From positions 1 to 25,386 of the forward strand of contig CAYFHQ010000051.1 of the NCBI GenBank assembly GCA_964342805.1: DNA of 25,386 nt, in the 5' to 3' direction. The position numbers were made by a program, and so were the translations under genes. Positions within the stretch are counted from its first letter, which is position 1. Every line of letters begins with the position of its first letter. This document shows positions 8,282 through 16,192 of this stretch, piece by piece. The stretch is from CAYFHQ01 sp964342805 (lineage in GTDB: Bacteria; Bacillota; Clostridia; Peptostreptococcales; Acidaminobacteraceae). The notes below the pieces were generated by a model that saw only the letters and a list, made by a program, of their open reading frames with translations, was not told the origin of the DNA and did no database searches.

Positions 8282-9259
8282 TTATCCTTTGTAACGGGTG
8301 AACTTGACAACCTGTTGGATCATTTCAACAATTGTCACCACCAGGACAAAGCCGATAAAGACCCGGATGGCTATGCCCGTATACTGCAACCATTCCGGTT
8401 GGGCCCAAGACAGGCTACCCGGTAGAAGAACATCAGGTTCTGTCACAAATCGATAGAATACAATGATCCCTGCTATGGAAATGACCTTTTCCAATAAACG
8501 CATGACCAGGGGATGTCGCTGGATGGCCAAGACAATGATGTTTACAAGAATGGTCGTCACCCAAAGGAAGTTCCAATAAACCAGATAGGTTTTGAAGACG
8601 TCCATGTTTAGACGAAGGAAAACAGTTTGGCTCGCCTCCGGATCAAAGAAGACGCCCACCCGGCCCAGGTAAAAGTTGAACAAGGCCAGGGCCACCGCAG
8701 TGAAGACAATGTTGGCAATTATCTCTGGATAGCTAATACGAGCAGGTGCAAGGGGTACGTCTGGTAATTTTTCTGGATGCCACGTGCTTTCTGCTTCCAC
8801 TTCCAGTTCGTCTCCCATGCTCCTCTGAATGCCATAAAAGATTAAGGTAATGACCCCAATACTGGTTACGCTGGCTTGGAAAATCTGGCCGACGTAAGAG
8901 AAGAGGATGGATAGGAGTTTGACCTCTTCAGGGGCCAAGAAAATCGTGTTGATGACCCGGGCCACGGTCAAACCAAGAATAATGGCAAAGACCGTTATGC
9001 CTATGACCATCTTATAAATATGGAAGAGAGAAGGACCTATAAGATAGTTGATCCCTTGGTTGTACTCCCCCGCCATCTTCTCAGGACGACCCAACTCACT
9101 GAGGGTCTCCTCTATGGCCTCTTCCTCTGTCAATCCCCCATGGACCATTTCGTCCACCCGGTCCCAGATTAAAGACGTGATTTCCTGTTCAATATCCTCA
9201 CGGTTTCGTTTGGGCAATAATTTGCCTACCGCATATACATACCGATCTACTAAAGTCAT
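8282..9259 (-). CDS. HAAS-domain multi-pass membrane protein
   Basis: Membrane protein of 325 residues. Seen: an N-terminal soluble domain (about 1-70; YVYAVGKLLPKRNREDIEQEI, EEEAIEETLSELGRPEKMAGEY) with the three-helix pattern of HAAS/DUF1700-type domains, followed by about six hydrophobic segments (roughly 80-105, 118-145, 180-200, 225-250, 260-280, 292-315). Proteins with this front end are commonly encoded next to PadR regulators, and that is the case here: the start ATG overlaps the PadR stop codon by 4 nt (ATGA), implying coupled translation. The biochemical role is unknown; family context suggests a membrane partner in envelope or stress signalling (inference). Transcription ends at the hairpin at 8205-8244. 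Confidence 0.85.
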   Translation of the reverse strand: MTLVDRYVYAVGKLLPKRNREDIEQEITSLIWDRVDEMVHGGLTEEEAIEETLSELGRPEKMAGEYNQGINYLIGPSLFHIYKMVIGITVFAIILGLTVARVINTIFLAPEEVKLLSILFSYVGQIFQASVTSIGVITLIFYGIQRSMGDELEVEAESTWHPEKLPDVPLAPARISYPEIIANIVFTAVALALFNFYLGRVGVFFDPEASQTVFLRLNMDVFKTYLVYWNFLWVTTILVNIIVLAIQRHPLVMRLLEKVISIAGIIVFYRFVTEPDVLLPGSLSWAQPEWLQYTGIAIRVFIGFVLVVTIVEMIQQVVKFTRYKG

Positions 9260-9603
9260 GCTGATCCCTCCCCATCTAACAAGGCCCCCATGGCCTGACT
9301 AATGGTCTTCCACTCCTTGTGGAGTAGAACATACACCTCTCGCCCCAAGGGGCTGATGCCGTAATATTTCCTAGGTCTTGACTCCTCTACATTCCAACTA
9401 CTTTCCAGCAGGCCCTGCTTCTCCAGCCTTCTTAAGAGGGGGTAGAGGGTATTTTGCTCCACAGCAATTCCTTGGTCACTCAACAATTGAACCAGTGAGT
9501 AGCCATACTGGGGCGTTTTCACCTGACTCAGTACACAGAGCACCAGGGTGCCCTTCCTCATTTCCTGAACCAGTTTGGCAACAATTTCATTGGCCTTATC
9601 CAT
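9256..9603 (-). CDS. PadR family transcriptional regulator
   Basis: DNA-binding repressor-type protein of 115 residues. Seen: winged-helix core (about 10-90) with RKGTLVLCVLSQVKTPQYGYSL, the QNTLYPLLRRLEKQGLLES recognition region and the PRKYYGISPLGRE wing, then a short C-terminal helix for dimerisation. This is the small-PadR layout. The start at 9603 is chosen because AAGGAAG lies about 8 nt upstream; an in-frame ATG at 9627 is itself part of the -10 box and cannot be the start. It overlaps the downstream HAAS-type gene by 4 nt. The palindrome inside its promoter is the obvious candidate for autoregulation, as is usual in this family (inference). Confidence 0.92.
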   Translation of the reverse strand: MDKANEIVAKLVQEMRKGTLVLCVLSQVKTPQYGYSLVQLLSDQGIAVEQNTLYPLLRRLEKQGLLESSWNVEESRPRKYYGISPLGREVYVLLHKEWKTISQAMGALLDGEGSA

Positions 9604-9625
9604 GTGATCACTTCCTTCTGATTTC

Positions 9626-9655
9626 ATTATAGTGTGCGTCGCACAGTATTGTCAA
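9626..9655 (-). promoter_or_regulatory. Consensus promoter of padR-type gene with internal operator palindrome
   Basis: On the minus strand a perfect TTGACA (9650-9655) is 18 bp from a perfect TATAAT (9626-9631). The spacer holds the dyad TGTGCG-A-CGCACA (9633-9645, read on the minus strand), extending to 17 bp with one mismatched pair. A protein bound there would cover the promoter and block RNA polymerase; the PadR product is the likely ligand-controlled repressor. Confidence 0.85.
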
Positions 9656-9738
9656 ATCAATAATATATTAGAATACTAAGGTTCCTCTAATCAAAGGCCA
9701 AGTGAAACCGTATTGTAGCCCTTCTAAACCCTTGCCTG

Positions 9739-9747
9739 TGCTACAAT
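9739..9747 (+). promoter_or_regulatory. Possible extended -10 promoter of the lipoprotein gene
   Basis: TGCTACAAT gives a TGn-extended -10 element 26 bp before the ATG at 9774. No good -35 box is seen at the expected distance, so this call is tentative. Confidence 0.4.
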
Positions 9748-9773
9748 AATCATGATTTGGAAAGTGAGGTCTT

Positions 9774-11216
9774 ATGAAGACAAACATAAAATACATGGCC
9801 CTCCTCATTGGCGGCATGTTAACCATAAGTGGTTGTACCAGCGACACAAGTCAACCAACCGAAAAAGAAACAGGAACCACGTCCCCCATTGCCATTGAGC
9901 AAGAGCGCATCCAACCTGAGGCACCGGTTGTTGAACCCACTGCCCTAGAAGCCTTCTTGCAGAAGGAACCTTCCGCACCTGCCATGGGCCGGTATCTGAG
10001 GGAAAACAGGAGGGATTTGACGTCTGAAGAAATGACAAGCCTACTGGAGGACCTGGTCTTGGCCCAGACCGCCTACGCCCAGACCATGAATGAGTTGATA
10101 TTCCAGTTGGACTACCTCAAGGCCCTCAATGTGGACATGGGTGGCATTCTTGATCCCCAGAAGCTAGACCAAATTGAAGACCCTCTTATTCGTAGGAATT
10201 ATGCCGACCTGGTGGATAGCTTCATGACCATTGTCCGGTATGAGGAGGTCCCCATTGTTGAGCCCGATTACCAGGCCCTCTTAGACCTGGACCTGCCGGG
10301 ATCTGGCCACCAGGACCTCTGGCTTACCACCATGGCCAAGATCCAGTCTGGCCATTACTTTACAAATTTCCTGCCTGACTATGACCAGTTGGGTGCGGAT
10401 GGACAAGAGATTGAAACAGCCCTATTGGCTTCCACAGACCCCTTTATGAAGTGGCAGCTCAAACAGACCCACATCCAACAAATTGGCCTGACTTTTGTGG
10501 GTGGTGAGGGCTCTCATCTATCCAATTTTTCAGAGGGCATGGACCACTTTGTGGACGGCTTTGAGACCTTGGCCAATAACTACCCAGGCACCCTCATGGG
10601 GCAGATTGCCCAAAGTTTGCTTGACAGCGACAACAAGGACTTTTTTAACTTGATCAATATCGTCAACACCCATGGATTTTATCCAGGGGAAACAAGCCTC
10701 AACCTGGTCATGACGCAAGTGGAGGACAGGGGAGCTGAAATCCACCTGGTGCAGGTGGAGGGCCATGGTGACCCGGACATCCAGGTCCTGATCAATCAAA
10801 CCATCCTTGACCACTTGGCCCAGATGACCCTGGACAACAACAAGAGTCAAGTCCTGCGGACAGGGGTTAACTTCTCCAACGCCAACTACTTGAGCCTCTA
10901 CTTGTCCAACACCTACTCGGACACTACCAAGGGGATCGAAAGTATTCATCGCAACCTAACCCTGGACCTGCGAACGGGTCAAGTGGTGACTTTAGAAACC
11001 CTATTCAACAGACCCTTTGAGGACTACAGAGAAGACCTGACAAGAGTCCTCGAAGACTGTGGCTACCAGGCCAGCCTCAGCCAGCAGCCCAGCTTCTTTT
11101 TCAGTCAACTGGGACTGGTGCTTGTCATCGAAGAGGATCAAGCAGACTATCCGGTCTATTTGACCCTGCCCCTGGGCAAGTTGACAGGTCTTATGGATGT
11201 TCGCCAACTCTACTAA
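9774..11216 (+). CDS. Lipoprotein of unknown function with DUF3298-like C-terminal region
   Basis: Exported lipoprotein of 480 residues. Seen: signal peptide with lipobox LTISGC, lipidated Cys at C21; a polar linker; a largely helical middle (about 50-300) rich in acidic residues and without a motif I recognise; and a C-terminal region (about 305-480) with the order TGVNFSNANYLSLYLSNTYS ... LDLRTGQVVTLETLF, which resembles the DUF3298/RsiV-like domain of secreted Gram-positive proteins. No catalytic residues can be named. It is transcribed alone, with a GAGG ribosome site 6 nt upstream, and is bounded by a strong terminator. It is divergent from the PadR/HAAS pair across about 170 bp, so a functional link with that pair is possible but unproven. 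Confidence 0.85.
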   Translation: MKTNIKYMALLIGGMLTISGCTSDTSQPTEKETGTTSPIAIEQERIQPEAPVVEPTALEAFLQKEPSAPAMGRYLRENRRDLTSEEMTSLLEDLVLAQTAYAQTMNELIFQLDYLKALNVDMGGILDPQKLDQIEDPLIRRNYADLVDSFMTIVRYEEVPIVEPDYQALLDLDLPGSGHQDLWLTTMAKIQSGHYFTNFLPDYDQLGADGQEIETALLASTDPFMKWQLKQTHIQQIGLTFVGGEGSHLSNFSEGMDHFVDGFETLANNYPGTLMGQIAQSLLDSDNKDFFNLINIVNTHGFYPGETSLNLVMTQVEDRGAEIHLVQVEGHGDPDIQVLINQTILDHLAQMTLDNNKSQVLRTGVNFSNANYLSLYLSNTYSDTTKGIESIHRNLTLDLRTGQVVTLETLFNRPFEDYREDLTRVLEDCGYQASLSQQPSFFFSQLGLVLVIEEDQADYPVYLTLPLGKLTGLMDVRQLY

Positions 11217-11218
11217 GT

Positions 11219-11273
11219 AAAAAAGCTCTGCTGCAACCGGTTTTTCACTTGTCGCAGCAGAGCTTTTATTTTG
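11219..11273. terminator. Strong bidirectional terminator between convergent lipoprotein gene and liv operon
   Basis: A perfect 14-bp stem, AAAAGCTCTGCTGC (11221-11234) with GCAGCAGAGCTTTT (11254-11267), has T-rich sequence on the plus side and an A run on the left that becomes a T run on the minus strand. It lies 4 nt after the lipoprotein stop and 60 nt after the last gene of the minus-strand operon. Confidence 0.92.
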
Positions 11274-11326
11274 TCCATAGCAGAACTTTTGTCTGTCAAA
11301 AGAGGGACTGGGATAGCTTGTCCAAA

Positions 11327-12139
11327 TTACCGAAGGAAGCCCACAAGAGCAGTGGTAAACCCTTCTCTTCCCTCATACATGGAGGCATGGCCACAGGCCC
11401 CTAGAACCAAGTGGCTATGCTGGTTTAAACCCTTACCAATGGCAACCTGGTCTGCCAGAGGAGTCAGGCGATCCTCGTCTCCACTGATCAATAAAGTGGG
11501 CAGGTCAACGGCTACAAACCGGTCACGAATGTCGTAGGTTTCAGCCGACCGGACCAGGCGGATGAAGCCGTCATACCAACTTTTCTGCAAGACTTCCCCC
11601 AGGGCAAGCTTCCGGTCCATGAGCCAAGCGTGGGACTTTTGATAAAAGGTCTCCCCATAAATCATGGGCATACAAGTTGGAAAGAAAACCTCTATATCCC
11701 CTGTTTGGGCTGCCGCAGTCCAGCTGTCACCAATATCTTTCAGAATAGGTGACGTCCAAAGGGCCGTGTTGGCAAGCACCAGTCGTCTGATCCCCTGGGG
11801 ATTGGCAAGGGCCACCTGCATGGCGACCTGACCACCATAGGATATGCCCAGGAGGTCCCATTGGGTGTGGGCCAGGTGGTCCATGACCGCAAGAACCGCA
11901 TCCACTTGAAGGGTTTGGTCATAGGACCCACCTTCCAGGCGGTCGGACTGACCTTGGTCAAGGAAGTCCATTAAAACCACCTGCCTGTCCTGACACAGGT
12001 CTCCCAGTAAAGGCTGCCAGGAGGCTGTACTCATCATGATCCCATTTAGAATGAGGAGGGGCGGACGGTCCGACTGGGCCTGTCCATGGACTTCTACATG
12101 GACTTGATAGCCCTGGACGTCGATGCGCATGTGCTCCAT
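11327..12139 (-). CDS. Alpha/beta-hydrolase (last gene of the liv/CoA operon)
   Basis: Soluble alpha/beta-hydrolase-fold enzyme of 270 residues. Seen: an oxyanion-loop NG (N32-G33) in LLILNGIMMS in place of the usual HG, the nucleophile elbow GISYGG with S100, a probable catalytic Asp in SGDEDRLTP and a catalytic His in GACGHASMYE. The triad is complete, so hydrolysis of an ester, thioester or C-C bond is possible; the substrate is unknown. The start at 12139 has GGGGAG about 9 nt upstream; an in-frame ATG at 12130 is also possible. It begins 3 nt after the stop of the preceding hydrolase gene, so the two are co-translated. It closes the operon ahead of the terminator at 11219-11273. Confidence 0.9.
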   Translation of the reverse strand: MEHMRIDVQGYQVHVEVHGQAQSDRPPLLILNGIMMSTASWQPLLGDLCQDRQVVLMDFLDQGQSDRLEGGSYDQTLQVDAVLAVMDHLAHTQWDLLGISYGGQVAMQVALANPQGIRRLVLANTALWTSPILKDIGDSWTAAAQTGDIEVFFPTCMPMIYGETFYQKSHAWLMDRKLALGEVLQKSWYDGFIRLVRSAETYDIRDRFVAVDLPTLLISGDEDRLTPLADQVAIGKGLNQHSHLVLGACGHASMYEGREGFTTALVGFLR

Positions 12140-12142
12140 ATC

Positions 12143-13021
12143 CTAGGACTCCCCAATGTGGTCTACAAGCCGGTCCAAGCAGTCAATCATGGGATTGTGG
12201 CCCGAAGGCAGGGACACAAATGTTGCTCGCTGGTCTAAGGCTTCTACAATGCTGTCTGCCATGGTCTGGGGTACCACCAGGTCCTGGTCCCCTTGGAAGA
12301 CCACAACGGGTGCCTTAATGTCTGCCACCAGGTTATTCCCTTCCGTCAGCCCATTATGGTTGGGTGAAATGTTAAAGCGGTTGAGGGCATAATCCACGTC
12401 CACCAAGTTTCGTTGGGTCAACATATCACTGAGGTAACGGTCGTAGGCTGCGGGTTCTGGCTGGTTGCCTGCATTATAAATCAAGAGGTTCCACAAACCC
12501 CTATAATAGTCCTTGTCCTTGTTGGCCAGGGCTTCTAGGACAGGGGCCACTTGGATAGGGTCTTTGGCGATATCTTCCCTGGCCTCAAGACGCTTGTCCA
12601 AAATCGGTTGCCCCTGGTCGTCCTTAAAGAACATGGGATACCCTTGAATGCCAACAGACTCCATGAGGTAGAGCTTGGTCACAGCTTGGGGGGCTTTGGC
12701 TGCCATGATCATGGCTACGCCACCTCCAGTTGACCAGCCTAGAAGCTGATAGCGGGTGATGTTTAGCTTGTTTAACATGGCAAAAATGTCCTCTGCAAAA
12801 TCCGAGAGGTCATTGATTGGTTTTTGGTAGGATGATCCACCAAACCCCCGCATGTCCACAGCGACAACGTCATACTTTGGTTCTAACGCTTCAATTAACA
12901 GGTCAAAATGGGCTGATGAAGACATGTTGCCATGGATGAGGACGATGGTTTGGTCGCCTTTGCCACCGCGGCGGTAGGCAAGGGTTTCACCATTCACTTG
13001 CATAAATTGTAAAGGTTGCAT
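12143..13021 (-). CDS. Alpha/beta-hydrolase
   Basis: Soluble alpha/beta-hydrolase of 292 residues, similar in layout to epoxide-hydrolase/C-C hydrolase type members. Seen: oxyanion motif H30-G31 in VLIHGNMSSS; VDMRGFGGSS; nucleophile elbow GWSTGG with S97; cap region about 130-215; an acid residue in QGDQDLVVP; catalytic His in LPSGHNPM. The full triad is present, in contrast with the hydrolase at 15391-16182. AAGGAGG lies 5 nt before the ATG, a very strong ribosome site. It lies 15 nt after the CoA-transferase family gene and 3 nt before the next hydrolase. Its substrate is likely a product of the condensing enzyme or CoA-transferase in the same operon (inference). Confidence 0.91.
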   Translation of the reverse strand: MQPLQFMQVNGETLAYRRGGKGDQTIVLIHGNMSSSAHFDLLIEALEPKYDVVAVDMRGFGGSSYQKPINDLSDFAEDIFAMLNKLNITRYQLLGWSTGGGVAMIMAAKAPQAVTKLYLMESVGIQGYPMFFKDDQGQPILDKRLEAREDIAKDPIQVAPVLEALANKDKDYYRGLWNLLIYNAGNQPEPAAYDRYLSDMLTQRNLVDVDYALNRFNISPNHNGLTEGNNLVADIKAPVVVFQGDQDLVVPQTMADSIVEALDQRATFVSLPSGHNPMIDCLDRLVDHIGES

Positions 13022-13036
13022 TGGAACCTCCTTGGG

Positions 13037-14353
13037 CTATAGCAAACCCAGTTCTTTGGCTTCTTCCATCAATTGTTCTCTAAAGTCAGGATGGGCAATG
13101 GCAATGAGACGTTCTGCTCGCTCCCGGACGTTGGTCCCCCTCAAGGAGGCCACGCCGTACTCTGTAACTACAAAATCCACGTCATTTCTAGACAGGGTAA
13201 CCGCAGCACCATGGGTGAGACGGGGTACAATTTTGGACTTCATGACCCGGGTTTCTTGGCCGGGCATTCGCACGTTTGCCGTGGAATAAAGGGCGATAAA
13301 GGACTTGCCCCCCTTGGATATTTGGGCCCCGATGGCTGTGTCTGCCTGACCACCCGTTCCAGAGAACTGCCGGTGGCCAATGGATTCCGAACAACATTGG
13401 CCAGTGAGGTCAATCTCCAAGGTTGTATTTATGGAGACCATCTTTTCATTTTTTCCTATGACATAGGGGTCGTTGACCCACTTGCCATTGAGGATCAGGA
13501 CTGCGGGGTTGTCGTCTAGAAAATCATATAATTTCTTGGAACCCAGTGCAAATGTTGCAACCATTTTTCCGGGATAAAGGGTCTTGCATTTGCCTGTTAC
13601 AGCACCTGCCTTGACCAGGTCTACCATACCGTCGGTGAACATTTCCGTATGGATGCCCAGGTCCTTTTTCTCAACCAAAGCTGCAGCAACGGCATTTGGA
13701 ATGCCCCCAATACCCAGCTGGATGGTCGATCCGTCTTCCACCTGGTTGGCGATCAAACGGCCTATGGTCTGGTCCATGGGGGTGGGCTCCACCGTGGGAA
13801 GTTCTGGGATGGCATAGTCCACGTCGATCACATGGTCAATTTCACTGATATGGACAATGGTGTCCCCAAAGGTCCTGGGCAACTTGGGATTGATTTCAAG
13901 GATGATCAAGTCAGCGTGTTTCATCATGTCCCTCTCATAAGTTGCACTCAGGGAAAGGGACACATAGCCATGCTTGTCCATGGGACTGGCAGAACCGACA
14001 AATACATTGGGTTTCCTATGGAAGAGGCGGTTGGTGCCCGCCAGGTGGAGGTGGTTTGGAATATAGGAAACGGTCCCCATTTCATGGGCCTTACGCTGTT
14101 CTCTGGAATAAAACCAGCCGTCCATTTGAACCTTGTCCCTGTGGTCAGGGTTCATGAAGTATTCATAGCCCCCCATGGGAAGGCAGGTGGCCACATTAAC
14201 TTGCCTGATACCGTCAGGAAGCTCATGGAGTCGGCTGAGGAGCTTTTGTGGCTCTGCCCCAGCCAGGGCAGACACAATATTGTCGCCACTTTGAATCATG
14301 GTCAGGGCTTGATCCACGGTTATTCGTTTCTTATTATACACTTGTTCAAACAT
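13037..14353 (-). CDS. Acetyl-CoA hydrolase/CoA-transferase family protein
   Basis: Cytoplasmic class I-type CoA-transferase of 438 residues, the length usual for the 4-hydroxybutyrate CoA-transferase/Cat1 family. Seen: N-terminal half with SGDNIVSALAGAEP and the GSASPMDKHGYVSL motif; C-terminal half with QLGIGGIPNAVA, the catalytic-Glu segment GIHTEMFTDGMVDL (E237, aligning with the known Glu of the 4-hydroxybutyrate enzyme) and VTEYGVASLRGTNVRERAE. It probably moves CoA from acetyl-CoA or another donor onto a carboxylic acid made or imported by the operon. The acceptor acid cannot be told from sequence. It starts 3 nt after the stop of the condensing-enzyme gene, with AAGGA about 10 nt upstream, and precedes two hydrolases. 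Confidence 0.93.
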   Translation of the reverse strand: MFEQVYNKKRITVDQALTMIQSGDNIVSALAGAEPQKLLSRLHELPDGIRQVNVATCLPMGGYEYFMNPDHRDKVQMDGWFYSREQRKAHEMGTVSYIPNHLHLAGTNRLFHRKPNVFVGSASPMDKHGYVSLSLSATYERDMMKHADLIILEINPKLPRTFGDTIVHISEIDHVIDVDYAIPELPTVEPTPMDQTIGRLIANQVEDGSTIQLGIGGIPNAVAAALVEKKDLGIHTEMFTDGMVDLVKAGAVTGKCKTLYPGKMVATFALGSKKLYDFLDDNPAVLILNGKWVNDPYVIGKNEKMVSINTTLEIDLTGQCCSESIGHRQFSGTGGQADTAIGAQISKGGKSFIALYSTANVRMPGQETRVMKSKIVPRLTHGAAVTLSRNDVDFVVTEYGVASLRGTNVRERAERLIAIAHPDFREQLMEEAKELGLL

Positions 14354-14356
14354 GGA

Positions 14357-15394
14357 TTATGTCCTTTCCACGGGCCCCCACTCTACCATGCCTGCCGCCC
14401 AGGCATAACCAATGCCAGCTGCAATCATGGCGACCAGGTCGCCGTCTTTTACCTTGTTTTCTTCAATGGCCAGGTGGAGGGATAGGATCTGGTCCACCTG
14501 GCCCATATGGCCATAGTTTTCCAGATAAATGGACTGGTCTTCTGTCAAGCCCAGCTCCCCCAGCATAAACTGATGCATGGACCTTTTAAAATGTAGGACA
14601 GCCAGGTAACCAATGTCTGCCCTGGTTGCGCCCGACTTATTTAGGGCCTTGTCAATACAATGCATCCAGTTGTCCATGGACACGGCATTGAGGCGGTCTT
14701 TCATATGTTTGGCATTCATCAGTCGTAAGGATTTTTGGGCCTCCAGGGCATTGGCTGGGGTAATGGGATTGACTGTTCCGCCAATTTCCACCCCTGCGTC
14801 CCGGGCCATGGACCCATCCGACATAATGTGGCTGCCCTTCAAGGCGTTTCGGCCCAGGTTTCGTTCTAAAATTAAGGCCCCTGCACCAGCAGACAGGTTA
14901 AACATCATGGACACCTGGGTGTCCCCATAGTCAACAAAGTCACCATTGCGGTAGCCGCCCACAATCATGCAGACCTTGAGGTCTGGATCTTGAAGCATCA
15001 TATCCTTGGCAATTTTTAAGGCACTGACCGTGGAGCAACACCGCTGCTGGAGGTCGATGGCCCAGGCATTGACTGCCCCGATTTGGTCTTGGACATAAAT
15101 GCCGGTGGTCGTCAGTGGGTATTCCTTCCACTCCTCTCCCATGGACAGGATCAGGTCAATGTCCTTCGGGTCAACCTGGCCCCTCTTCAGGGCATGCCTT
15201 GCTGCTTGGACCGCCATGGCCTGGGTGCCGTCCCCCTGGCCTGGTATGGGCTTTTCAACAATGCCCAGCTTGTCAATCACCGCCTGAGTAGCCCACTGGC
15301 CACCTGTCGCCTGAGAAATGTCTGCCGCCGTCATTCTAGGTTGGGGTATATAAATGCCTGTTGACCGTATGCCAACATGGTTTTTTTCAATCAT
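14357..15394 (-). CDS. KAS III-like condensing enzyme (thiolase superfamily) with Cys-His-His active site
   Basis: Thiolase-fold protein of 345 residues related to 3-oxoacyl-ACP synthase III. Seen: the N-terminal half has IDLQQRCCSTVSAL, where C119 aligns with the FabH nucleophile; the C-terminal half has YLAVLHFKRS (H268, matching the FabH catalytic His) and ENYGHMGQVD, where H296 stands in the place of the FabH Asn. The triad therefore reads Cys-His-His, unlike normal KAS III. Its neighbours are a CoA-transferase and hydrolases, not fatty acid genes, so it probably works on CoA esters in a catabolic or acyl-transfer reaction (inference). The ATG at 15394 has GGAGAAG upstream and overlaps the previous stop by 4 nt (ATGA); the frame is open to 15598 but that would run back into the preceding gene. 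Confidence 0.9.
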   Translation of the reverse strand: MIEKNHVGIRSTGIYIPQPRMTAADISQATGGQWATQAVIDKLGIVEKPIPGQGDGTQAMAVQAARHALKRGQVDPKDIDLILSMGEEWKEYPLTTTGIYVQDQIGAVNAWAIDLQQRCCSTVSALKIAKDMMLQDPDLKVCMIVGGYRNGDFVDYGDTQVSMMFNLSAGAGALILERNLGRNALKGSHIMSDGSMARDAGVEIGGTVNPITPANALEAQKSLRLMNAKHMKDRLNAVSMDNWMHCIDKALNKSGATRADIGYLAVLHFKRSMHQFMLGELGLTEDQSIYLENYGHMGQVDQILSLHLAIEENKVKDGDLVAMIAAGIGYAWAAGMVEWGPVERT

Positions 15395-16182
15395 GATGTC
15401 TTCTCCATTGTCCCTTGGTCCAGGATAAAACCCATGATGGCATGGGTTACCCGGCCAGGGTCCGTAAGGGTTACCAAGTGGCCTGTATAGTCCAATTCCT
15501 TGAGGACCGCTCCAGGTATGGCCGCCTGCAATTTGCGGCCTTCTGCGGGGTCGATGATTTTGTTGTCTGCACTTTGGAGGATCAGGGTGTCTGCCCAAAT
15601 CCGTCCCAGGTCTCCTGGATGATAGCCCGCTTCTGCCAATAGTTGTCGCTGGTAGTCTGCCTTGGAGGGTAGGTCCCCCTTCAAGTCCTGGACCCGCTCA
15701 ATGAGGCCCTTGTCCCGGTGGGGATAGAGTTCCAGCTGGGTAATGCTTTCCTGTATACTGGGTGCCGCCTCTGCCCCCTGCTTAAACAAGAGGGCCAGTA
15801 CATCGCTGGTGTAGCCCCCCTCCATGTCGGTACAGCTGGTGTTACACAACACCAGCTTACCGATCATTTCAGGATGTTCCTTGGCCAACTCCATGGCCAA
15901 AAGACCGCCAAAGCCTACGCCCACCACGTGCACTGGAACAGCTCCAAATTGGTCCAAGTCAACAGCCAGTTGATCCGCCAAGTGTTTAACGGTCAGGGTT
16001 TCAACTGAATTGCCTGCCACATGGAGATCACTGAAGTCTGGCATGAACAAGCGAAAGTGGTCGGACAGGACCCTCGCTTGTTCTCGCCACATCCATGGAC
16101 CATACCCCTTGTCCGGTAGGAGCAAGAGGGGCGGTCCATTTCCTATGGATTCAATTGTCAACGCAATGGTAAAATAGGTCAT
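15391..16182 (-). CDS. Alpha/beta-hydrolase-fold protein lacking the Ser nucleophile
   Basis: Alpha/beta-hydrolase-fold protein of 263 residues. Seen: the fold is recognisable (VVGVGFGGLLAMELAKEHP elbow, LILQSADNKIID acid region, LDYTGHLVTL His region), but the elbow reads G-V-G-F-G-G, with Gly90 where the catalytic Ser should be, and the oxyanion HG motif is replaced by PDKG (23-26). The codon is GGC, and the surrounding frame is clean, so this is not a frameshift. Asp and His of the triad seem kept. It may be a non-hydrolytic binding protein or use different chemistry, as in Ser-less NDRG-type members (family knowledge). The start at 16182 follows AAGAGGA; it begins 10 nt after livK and overlaps the condensing-enzyme gene by 4 nt. 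Confidence 0.88.
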   Translation of the reverse strand: MTYFTIALTIESIGNGPPLLLLPDKGYGPWMWREQARVLSDHFRLFMPDFSDLHVAGNSVETLTVKHLADQLAVDLDQFGAVPVHVVGVGFGGLLAMELAKEHPEMIGKLVLCNTSCTDMEGGYTSDVLALLFKQGAEAAPSIQESITQLELYPHRDKGLIERVQDLKGDLPSKADYQRQLLAEAGYHPGDLGRIWADTLILQSADNKIIDPAEGRKLQAAIPGAVLKELDYTGHLVTLTDPGRVTHAIMGFILDQGTMEKTS

Positions 16183-16192
16183 TGTGTTCCTC

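Noticed and set aside
9604..9627. PadR start at ATG 9627
   Set aside because: This ATG is part of the -10 TATAAT box, so it would not be in the transcript.
13649..14485. Open plus-strand frame of 278 codons opposite the CoA-transferase and condensing enzyme genes
   Set aside because: It runs antisense across two well-supported genes, has no ribosome site and its translation shows no recognisable domain; it is a by-product of codon bias.
15395..15598. N-terminal extension of the condensing enzyme
   Set aside because: It overlaps the hydrolase gene by 200 bases in another frame; family length and the ATGA overlap support 15394.
12143..16182. Olefin-type (OleABCD) or HMG-CoA pathway as explanation for the condensing enzyme plus hydrolases
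   Set aside because: No OleC/OleD-like genes are present and no DUF35 or thiolase partner; the CoA-transferase and importer do not fit either pathway.
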